A stretch of 11,355 nt of DNA from an uncultured Oscillibacter sp. (lineage in GTDB: Bacteria; Bacillota; Clostridia; Oscillospirales; Oscillospiraceae): the NCBI GenBank assembly GCA_900550685.1, contig URTS01000054.1:1-11355 (forward strand). The letters run 5' to 3'. Of the stretch, positions 6,797 through 11,355 are shown one piece after another. The notes under the pieces are model-generated. The model was not told the origin of the DNA. It worked only from the letters and a program-made list of their open reading frames with translations, and did no database searches. Each line of letters begins with the position of its first letter. Position 1 is the stretch's first letter. Both the position numbers and the translations under genes were made by a program.

Positions 6797-7192
6797 ATGG
6801 GTGTATTTGATTTTTTGAAGAAGGGCAAAGCAGAATTATCCGACGAGCAGAAAAAGTGGAATAAGATGTGGGATCTATGGACGGAAGGCCGTGCAGATTC
6901 CCCCTACAAGGAATTGATGTCCTATCAGAGCGAGGTCAACAATGGCGGACATGACCAATATTTCTTCAACACCGAAAATACAGACGATTTGCAGAAAGAA
7001 CTGTCGGTTTTAGAGGCCGTTTTGCCGAAAAAACTGCAAAGAAATTTACGAGACGCATATAGCGCGTACTTAGACAAAGAATCCGATGAGACAGCACAGG
7101 CAATACTGGAACAGTGTGACGATACGTTCTATAAAAACGAGGAAGAGATCAACCGTATGCTGCAGGAGTATGCAGCTGAAATGAAATTATAA
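6797..7192 (+). CDS. DMP19/DUF4375 family protein
   Basis: This is a 131-residue protein with the DMP19 (DUF4375) signature YQSEVNNGGHDQYFFN at residues 43-58. The founding member, from Neisseria, is a DNA-mimic protein that binds a transcriptional repressor; most relatives are uncharacterised. By my count it has 28 Asp/Glu and 17 Lys/Arg, so it is acidic and mostly helical. The N-terminus MGVFDFLKKGK is amphipathic. AAGGGGG lies 11 bases before the ATG, slightly far. It is the only plus-strand gene between two minus-strand units and has its own promoter and terminator. It uses TTA for Leu five times and CTA once, whereas ilvC, ilvD, most of the DUF815 gene and the SLH-NAGPA gene use none. 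Together these suggest recent transfer. DNA mimicry here is not shown. Confidence 0.85.
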   Translation: MGVFDFLKKGKAELSDEQKKWNKMWDLWTEGRADSPYKELMSYQSEVNNGGHDQYFFNTENTDDLQKELSVLEAVLPKKLQRNLRDAYSAYLDKESDETAQAILEQCDDTFYKNEEEINRMLQEYAAEMKL

Positions 7193-7202
7193 ATGGCAAA
7201 AG

Positions 7203-7241
7203 AATCCCCCGTCCGGCCAGATAAGCCGGGCGGGGATTTTT
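7203..7241 (+). terminator. Bidirectional terminator between two convergent genes
   Basis: AATCCCC(C)GTCCGGC pairs with GCCGGGCGGGGATT (one bulged C, one G-U) around a short AT-containing loop, followed on the plus strand by TTTTT. On the minus strand the same stem is followed by TTCTTTT, so it can also end the SLH-NAGPA gene, whose stop is 8 bp away. Confidence 0.85.
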
Positions 7242-7248
7242 GAGTTGC

Positions 7249-10200
7249 TTACATGAGATTGTAGAGGATCTTGGCCATCTGGCCCCGGGTGATATTGCTG
7301 TGGGGCTTGAAGGTGCCGTCGCTGTAGCCGCTGATGACCCCCTGGCCCACCATGGCCCGGATGTAATAGGCGGCGTAGGCGGGGATGCTGGCGCTGTCGG
7401 AGAAGGTCAGGTCCGCCAGGGCGTAGCCCTTGGCCTGGGTGCGGCCGATCATGGCGGCGGCCTGGGCCCGGGTCAGGGCGCTGTCCGGGTTGAAATACAG
7501 CTTGCCGTTCTTCTCAGAGCCGGTGATGACCCCCTCGGTGTACAGGGCCTTCACGGCGGGAATGGCGTAGGCGGGGATGCTGCCCAGGTCTGCAAAGGGC
7601 AGGTTTACGGAGGCGTACTTGCTCTCGTCCAGCTTCAGGTAGCGGTAGAGCATGACGGCGAACTGGGCCCGGCTGATGTTCTGGTTGGGACGGAAGGTGC
7701 CGTCGCTGTAGCCGGTGGTGATGTCGGCGTTATAGAGGAAGTCCACGTAGGTGGCGCCCCAGTAGTCCTGGATGTCGGTGAACTTGTGGCCCACGTTGTA
7801 GGGGTCGATGTCCACGCTGGCCCGGCCGATGTTGCCGGAGGCGTCCACGGCGGTGACGGTGACCCGGGTAGCCTCAGTTGCCTCGCCGGGGCCGGGGAGA
7901 TAGTATTTCAGGGTGCCGGTGCTGGTATTATAGCCCTCCAGGGCCTGGCCCGTGTCGCCGTTCCTTGCCACGGTGATGGAGGACAGGGGGAGGATGCCGT
8001 CCACATCATCGGAGACTTTGATGTTGACGGCCCAGTCCTGCTGGTCCAGGGTGGCCGTCACCGTAGGCGGCGTGTTGTCCACCGTGCCGGGGAAGGCGGC
8101 GGTGATCTGGTCGATGTAGACCGTGCCGGTGCGGGGCGTGTTGGCGTAGACCAGGCCGGTCTCCGTGGCCTGGTAGGGGGCCTCCACCATCAGGCCCTCA
8201 ATGGAGAAGGAGTCGGTAGCGGCAATGCTGAACTGCTTCCAGCCGGTAAAGTCCAGAGTGGCAATGTTCCGGGGCAGGTGGCCCTTGGTGCCGTTGCTGT
8301 ACAGCATGGTCAGGGTGTTGCCGGAGCCGTCGCCGTAGACCCACAGGTTCAGGGCTGTGTAGCCGCTGGCGATCTCCGTGGAGTTGGCGGCCCGCCACTC
8401 GGCGGTGTAGTCCCCGGAGCCGAATTCGTTGGTTTCATTCAGATCGTAGTCCAGCTTCAGGGAGCCCTTGCCCAGGGCCACGGTGTCTGCGGCGTGGTTC
8501 AGGCTCACGTCCATGCCGCTGCCGCTGCCCCGGAAGATGGAGGTGGCGCCTTCAAAGTTCTCCACAGTCTTCAGGGACAACGTGGAGACCGTTACCGGAA
8601 TGCTGACCCGTTTATCTCCGGCAATGGCAGTGATGGTGCCGGAACCGGGCTGGCTGGCGTGGAACGCCCAGCCGTCCATGGAACCGCAGTCTCCGGTGAA
8701 ACTCCACGTAACGGCTTCACCGTTGTTCCAGAGGGTCATATGGTTCCAGACCGCCTCCGCGCTGAGGTTCACGGAGGAGCCGGGGGTCAGGGTCAGGCTG
8801 GTGAGGGCGGTGCTGCCGTTTTTGATGGTGAGGGTATCCGGCGTCCGGATGGCGTGGACCACGGTGCTGCCCTTGGCTCCACGGCCGGAGGCCGTCACGG
8901 TGATGTCGCCGCCGCTGGCGGGGGTGACAAGCAGCTGGCGTCCTCCCTGCTCCGTGATGGCGCCCGCACTGGCGGAGAGGTCATAGCTGGCGTCCATGGG
9001 GATGTAGTTGCTGTCCACGCCGGAAGCGGTCACCGGCACGGTGCTGCCTGCCAGAACGTAATCGCTGGCGGCATTGACATAGAAGTGGTCAAGATCGCCG
9101 CTGGCGCGGTTGGAGGCCACCAGAAAAATCTGGTTGGTGACCTTGCGGTTGGATTCCGAGGGGGTGTTGATGATGGAGGCGGTGGTGGCGTCCGGGGTGG
9201 TCACCGCCAGGTTGGTGGAGCCGCCGCCGTCCAGGCACAGCACGGTTTCACAGCCCAGTTCCAGCAGCCGCTTCCCGATCTGGGTCAGAGAGGCGCCGAT
9301 GGAATGGCCGGTCTTGCGGCCATCGATGGTGTAGAACACCAGGGTGCCGTCCGCCTTCTGGCCCACGGCGGTGCGGGGATTGGCCCCGGCGGCCAGACCC
9401 GTGGTCACAACGCCGTCCTGGGCCAGGCAATACAGGGCGCCCACGGCGTAGTCCACATCCTCCCAGCCGCTGTTGGCGGTGACGGTGAAGGTCACCTCGC
9501 TGCCCACGGGCATGTTCCGCAGGGCATTGGTGTAATAGGCGTCCGCGTTGGCGTTGGCGGAGAGAACGATCTGGTCCGGCTGGATGGCGGTGACGGTGGT
9601 CTCCTCCACCCGGTCCACCCGGGCGGTGACGGTGGAGCCGATGGACAGCTCTCCCCGCTCAATGGTGCAGACCGCGTTGACGCCGGTTTCCGTGGTGCCG
9701 GTGGTGTGCTTGGCGTTGAAATCATAAGTATAGAGGAACAGGCCGCTGTTGGTGCGGGCCTTGTTCACCGCGGCCACGGAGCGGATCAGCTCCGTGGAGC
9801 TGCCGGAGCCGTCATCCACGGCGTAGCCCAGGTCGGCGCTGACTTTGACGCCGGGTTTGCCCAGCACGGCGGTGCCGTCCGCCCGGAAGCCGATGGCGTA
9901 ATACCCGGCGTCGCTGCTGCGGAGGACGCCCTCCGTTACCACCAGGCCGATGGGCAGTCCGGTGGACACATTATAGAAGTCGCCGTTGATGCCGGCCACC
10001 ACCCGGTAGCCCTCTGTCTCCAGGGTGCCGGCCATGGCTGCCACGCTGGAGCGGTCCGTCAGCACGTCGCCGTAGGTGACGATGGGGGTGACGGTTTTGT
10101 TGGGGGTGTAGGTGATGAGGTTTTCCGTCCGGAGATCGGAGTAGGCGGTGCTCCAGAACACGTTGGTGGACAGCTGGGTCTCCTGGTGGATGACGGTGTC

Positions 10201-10314
10201 CTTGGCGGACATGTCCTCACCCAGGGCCTCCGACGCGGCGGCAGGCAGCGTCAGCGCGCCCAGCAGGCTGAAGGACAGCAGCAGGGATGTGATGCGGCGG
10301 ATGCGGGTTTTCAT
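7249..10314 (-). CDS. Secreted phosphodiester glycosidase (NAGPA domain) with three SLH domains
   Basis: This is a 1021-residue surface enzyme. ATG 10314 follows AGGAGG by 5 bases. Residues 1-27 are a signal peptide (basic MKTRIRR, hydrophobic core, PAAA before the likely cut). The NAGPA domain spans about 75-400, with AGINGDFYN (107-115), GANPRTAVGQ (310-319), a DGR near 331 and CLDGGGSTNLAV (360-371). This domain removes GlcNAc from phosphodiester-linked glycans in animals and is tied to exopolysaccharide in bacteria. Residues 405-580 look like Ig-like beta modules, 585-742 like a jelly-roll carbohydrate-binding region, and 746-838 like another beta module. Three SLH domains follow (about 844-893, 907-957, 970-1021), with TRAE replaced by SRAQ, TRAQ and TRGQ, for attachment to the cell wall polymer. 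It is a single-gene unit. The substrate, perhaps a wall or capsule polymer, is inferred. Confidence 0.92.
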   Translation of the reverse strand: MKTRIRRITSLLLSFSLLGALTLPAAASEALGEDMSAKDTVIHQETQLSTNVFWSTAYSDLRTENLITYTPNKTVTPIVTYGDVLTDRSSVAAMAGTLETEGYRVVAGINGDFYNVSTGLPIGLVVTEGVLRSSDAGYYAIGFRADGTAVLGKPGVKVSADLGYAVDDGSGSSTELIRSVAAVNKARTNSGLFLYTYDFNAKHTTGTTETGVNAVCTIERGELSIGSTVTARVDRVEETTVTAIQPDQIVLSANANADAYYTNALRNMPVGSEVTFTVTANSGWEDVDYAVGALYCLAQDGVVTTGLAAGANPRTAVGQKADGTLVFYTIDGRKTGHSIGASLTQIGKRLLELGCETVLCLDGGGSTNLAVTTPDATTASIINTPSESNRKVTNQIFLVASNRASGDLDHFYVNAASDYVLAGSTVPVTASGVDSNYIPMDASYDLSASAGAITEQGGRQLLVTPASGGDITVTASGRGAKGSTVVHAIRTPDTLTIKNGSTALTSLTLTPGSSVNLSAEAVWNHMTLWNNGEAVTWSFTGDCGSMDGWAFHASQPGSGTITAIAGDKRVSIPVTVSTLSLKTVENFEGATSIFRGSGSGMDVSLNHAADTVALGKGSLKLDYDLNETNEFGSGDYTAEWRAANSTEIASGYTALNLWVYGDGSGNTLTMLYSNGTKGHLPRNIATLDFTGWKQFSIAATDSFSIEGLMVEAPYQATETGLVYANTPRTGTVYIDQITAAFPGTVDNTPPTVTATLDQQDWAVNIKVSDDVDGILPLSSITVARNGDTGQALEGYNTSTGTLKYYLPGPGEATEATRVTVTAVDASGNIGRASVDIDPYNVGHKFTDIQDYWGATYVDFLYNADITTGYSDGTFRPNQNISRAQFAVMLYRYLKLDESKYASVNLPFADLGSIPAYAIPAVKALYTEGVITGSEKNGKLYFNPDSALTRAQAAAMIGRTQAKGYALADLTFSDSASIPAYAAYYIRAMVGQGVISGYSDGTFKPHSNITRGQMAKILYNLM

Positions 10315-10378
10315 ATAAGCCTCCTATACTCTGTGGGTCCGGCGCGGCGCCGGACGGGTCAGTCTACATAACATCCGT

Positions 10379-10407
10379 AGCATAGCATAAACGGCGGGGG
10401 AAGTAAA
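10379..10407 (-). promoter_or_regulatory. Candidate promoter of the SLH-NAGPA gene
   Basis: On the minus strand, TTTACT (10407-10402) and TATGCT (10384-10379) are 17 bases apart, each matching the consensus at four positions. An overlapping second TATGCT lies at 10389-10384, too close to that -35. The leader would be about 60 bases. Confidence 0.45.
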
Positions 10408-10474
10408 TGAATAAACTGTTACAAAATGGGGAATGACTTCCAGAAATCAAAGGCGTTTTTTGGTGGAAAGCGGC

Positions 10475-10503
10475 TTGCAAAGCAGGCGGGTTTCCGGTAT
10501 AAT
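10475..10503 (+). promoter_or_regulatory. Promoter of the ferredoxin gene
   Basis: A consensus -10 TATAAT (10498-10503) lies 17 bases after a -35-like TTGCAA (10475-10480). The start would be near 10510, leaving a leader of about 25 bases that contains the AGAGGGGG ribosome site. Confidence 0.7.
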
Positions 10504-10532
10504 TATCATATCCAGTGAGAGGGGGCGCATGG

Positions 10533-10721
10533 ATGACGCTGCGTGTTGACAAGACCCGCTGCATCGGCTGCGGCATGTGCGCCGCCGCGGTGCCGGAGGT
10601 GTTCCGGGTGGTGGAGCATGTATCCACGGTGCTGGCCCTGCCGGAGCCGGGCCGGATCTTCCGGGTGCTGGATGCCGCCAACGGCTGTCCGGTGAACGCC
10701 ATCCAGATCAAACGGGACTGA
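10533..10721 (+). CDS. Single-cluster [4Fe-4S] ferredoxin
   Basis: This is a 62-residue cytoplasmic electron carrier. I chose ATG 10533, 7 bases after AGAGGGGG. A GTG at 10515 is in frame but overlaps the ribosome site. Cysteines at 10, 13 and 16 (CIGCGMC) and at 52 (GCPVNAI) give the four ligands for one [4Fe-4S] cluster. The second cluster of classic clostridial ferredoxin is absent, and its place is taken by the segment at 17-50 (AAAVPEVFRV and onward), as in the Desulfovibrio/Thermotoga-type one-cluster ferredoxins. Its partner enzymes cannot be told from the window. It sits directly before the tRNA array with no clear terminator between, so some readthrough into the tRNAs is possible. 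Confidence 0.92.
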   Translation: MTLRVDKTRCIGCGMCAAAVPEVFRVVEHVSTVLALPEPGRIFRVLDAANGCPVNAIQIKRD

Positions 10722-10754
10722 GGAAAAAGAATTTCAGATTTTTTTCGAAAAGGC

Positions 10755-10784
10755 TTGACAATTCCACCCCCTATCTGGTATAGT
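10755..10784 (+). promoter_or_regulatory. Promoter of the tRNA array
   Basis: A consensus -35 TTGACA (10755-10760) and a near-consensus -10 TATAGT (10779-10784) are 18 bases apart. Initiation would be near 10791, about 20 bases before the first tRNA. Confidence 0.8.
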
Positions 10785-10810
10785 AATTCGTGCCTGTTCA
10801 AGACAGTTAT

Positions 10811-10887
10811 GGCGGCGTAGCTCAGTTGGCTAGAGCATTCGGTTCATACCCGGAGTGTCACTGGTTCGAATCCAGTCGCCGCTACCA
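10811..10887 (+). tRNA. tRNA-Met(CAT), elongator type
   Basis: The cloverleaf is complete: acceptor GGCGGCG/CGCCGCT (first pair G-U), D arm GCTC/GAGC, anticodon stem TTCGG/CCGGA with loop TTCATAC, T arm ACTGG-TTCGAAT-CCAGT, discriminator A and encoded CCA. It lacks the three G-C anticodon-stem pairs of initiators and resembles elongator tRNA-Met of Firmicutes. An Ile2 tRNA with a modified CAT anticodon is less likely. Confidence 0.95.
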
Positions 10888-10888
10888 G

Positions 10889-10919
10889 ATCCATGAAGCG
10901 TTTTGAACGCTTCATGGAT
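10889..10919 (+). other. Perfect 14-bp hairpin in the Met-Glu tRNA spacer
   Basis: ATCCATGAAGCGTT and AACGCTTCATGGAT pair fully around a TTG loop, starting two bases after the CCA end of tRNA-Met. No U-tract follows, so it is not a normal terminator. A processing or stability role is inferred. Confidence 0.6.
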
Positions 10920-10926
10920 GTTCCCT

Positions 10927-11001
10927 GGCCCGTTGGTCAAGTGGTTAAGACACGGCCCTTTCACGGCTGTAACATGGGTTCGAATCCCGTACGGGTCACC
11001 A
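10927..11001 (+). tRNA. tRNA-Glu(TTC)
   Basis: Acceptor GGCCCGT/ACGGGTC (one G-U), D arm GTCA with the short AGTGGTTAA loop, anticodon stem CGGCC/GGCTG with loop CTTTCAC (anticodon TTC), T arm ATGGG-TTCGAAT-CCCGT, discriminator A and encoded CCA. It is 75 bases long, the usual size for tRNA-Glu. Confidence 0.96.
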
Positions 11002-11002
11002 A

Positions 11003-11034
11003 CCTATCAGACGTCGTGAGCGGCGTCTGATAGG
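11003..11034 (+). other. 14-bp hairpin in the Glu-Val tRNA spacer
   Basis: CCTATCAGACGTCG pairs with CGGCGTCTGATAGG (one T-G wobble) around a TGAG loop, beginning one base after the CCA end of tRNA-Glu. It has the same size as the hairpin in the first spacer but an unrelated sequence, and no U-tract. Confidence 0.6.
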
Positions 11035-11048
11035 CCAATTAAAAAGAT

Positions 11049-11125
11049 GGAGGCTTAGCTCAGCTGGTTAGAGCGCATGCTTCACACGCATGAGGCCACT
11101 GGTTCGAGTCCAGTAGTCTCCACCA
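11049..11125 (+). tRNA. tRNA-Val(CAC)
   Basis: Acceptor GGAGGCT/AGTCTCC (one G-U wobble inside), D arm GCTC/GAGC, anticodon stem CATGC/GCATG with loop TTCACAC (anticodon CAC), T arm ACTGG-TTCGAGT-CCAGT, discriminator A and encoded CCA. The CAC isoacceptor reads GTG and is expected in a GC-rich genome. A probable integrase end lies 171 bp downstream. Confidence 0.96.
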
Positions 11126-11126
11126 G

Positions 11127-11163
11127 AAATCACCGGAATCACTTGATTCCGGTGATTTTCTTT
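11127..11163 (+). terminator. Terminator of the tRNA array
   Basis: AAATCACCGGAATCA and TGATTCCGGTGATTT are perfect complements closed by a very short loop, followed by TTCTTTC. It begins two bases after the CCA of tRNA-Val. The U-tract is modest but the stem is long. Confidence 0.8.
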
Positions 11164-11255
11164 CATAATCCGCAACTTTTTGAGGTGCTTAATTTTTGAC
11201 GTTTCTTCAAGACTCACACGCTGACCCACACGGGGAAAGGGCCGGAAAGTACCGG

Positions 11256-11297
11256 ACAGGGCCAGACAGGAATTTTCCTGTCTGGCCCTGTTTTTTT
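11256..11297 (+). terminator. Strong second terminator abutting the integrase stop
   Basis: ACAGGGCCAGACAGGAA pairs with TTCCTGTCTGGCCCTGT and is followed on the plus strand by seven T, the last of which overlap the stop codon of the opposing recombinase gene. It points the same way as the tRNA array and would keep its transcription out of the recombinase gene. On the minus strand no U-tract follows, so it is a poor terminator for that gene. Confidence 0.85.
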
Positions 11298-11355
11298 ACC
11301 GCATCTGCTGGCTGATGACCCCGCCGATGGTGTCTGCGGCGTCTTGCTTCATCTG
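11296..11355 (-). CDS. C-terminal end of a probable tyrosine recombinase/integrase (5' part outside the window)
   Basis: Only 19 codons and a TAA are visible (QMKQDAADTIGGVISQQMR). This tail resembles the region just after the catalytic Tyr in phage and conjugative-element integrases of Firmicutes, where a segment like YTHVTDEMKQ is followed by a short helix. The catalytic residues would lie to the right of the window, so the family call rests on this tail and on position: it ends 171 bp from tRNA-Val and points toward it, a common layout for integrases next to their attachment site. Another protein cannot be excluded. Confidence 0.55.
   Translation of the reverse strand, partial: QMKQDAADTIGGVISQQMR

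Noticed and set aside
7240..10371. Plus-strand open frame of 1043 codons
   Set aside because: It is the register-matched antisense of the SLH-NAGPA gene, which uses no TTA, CTA or TCA codon in 1021 codons. The sense gene has a signal peptide, clear domains and a strong ribosome site.
10725..10747. A-run/T-run hairpin after the ferredoxin gene as a terminator
   Set aside because: The possible stem is only A-T pairs with a large loop, too weak for a confident intrinsic terminator.
11082..11221. TCACACGC shared by the tRNA-Val anticodon loop (11082-11089) and 11214-11221 as an attachment repeat
   Set aside because: Eight bases is short for chance exclusion, and tRNA-site integrases normally leave a repeat running on to the tRNA 3' end, which is not duplicated in the visible sequence.

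Overview
The window looks like chromosomal DNA of a GC-rich, anaerobic Firmicute, most likely an Oscillospiraceae/Ruminococcaceae-type gut bacterium (inference). The reasons are T-box control of branched-chain amino acid genes, Clostridia-like proteins (an SLH-anchored NAGPA enzyme, YqeC, a one-cluster ferredoxin, an oxygen-labile-type IlvD), AGGAGG-like ribosome sites, tRNA genes with encoded CCA, and G/C-ending codons in nearly every gene.

Region 1 (1-4980, minus strand) is one apparent operon. A sigma-A-like promoter near 4952-4980 reads into a class I T-box leader (about 4671-4945). Its specifier codon is AUC (Ile), its T-box bulge matches a tRNA discriminator A, and it ends in a 17-bp terminator. 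Then come ilvC, ilvD, a DUF815 AAA-type ATPase and a LysE-family exporter cut by the left edge of the window. The last three genes are 18-33 bp apart, so uncharged tRNA-Ile should switch on the whole set, including the two genes that are not biosynthetic.

Region 2 (5061-6655, minus strand) holds a small FUSC/aromatic-acid-exporter-like membrane protein with its own promoter and two downstream hairpins, and yqeC, an accessory gene for selenium-dependent molybdenum hydroxylases. Region 3 (6744-7241, plus strand) is a lone small gene for an acidic DMP19/DUF4375 protein. Its leucine codon use is clearly foreign to its neighbours, and it has its own promoter and a bidirectional terminator.

Region 4 (7249-10407, minus strand) is a large secreted phosphodiester glycosidase (NAGPA domain) with a beta-rich middle and three C-terminal SLH domains for attachment to the cell wall. 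Region 5 (10475-11298) has a one-cluster ferredoxin, then a tRNA array Met(CAT)-Glu(TTC)-Val(CAC) with its own promoter. Each tRNA is followed by a perfect 14-15 bp hairpin. At the right edge a second strong terminator abuts the last 19 codons of a probable tyrosine recombinase pointing back at tRNA-Val, which suggests that an integrated element begins here and extends beyond the window.

No CRISPR array, insertion sequence or clearly new multi-gene system is visible. The most interesting points are the make-up of the T-box operon, the transferred DMP19 orphan, and the hairpin-spaced tRNA array beside an integrase.
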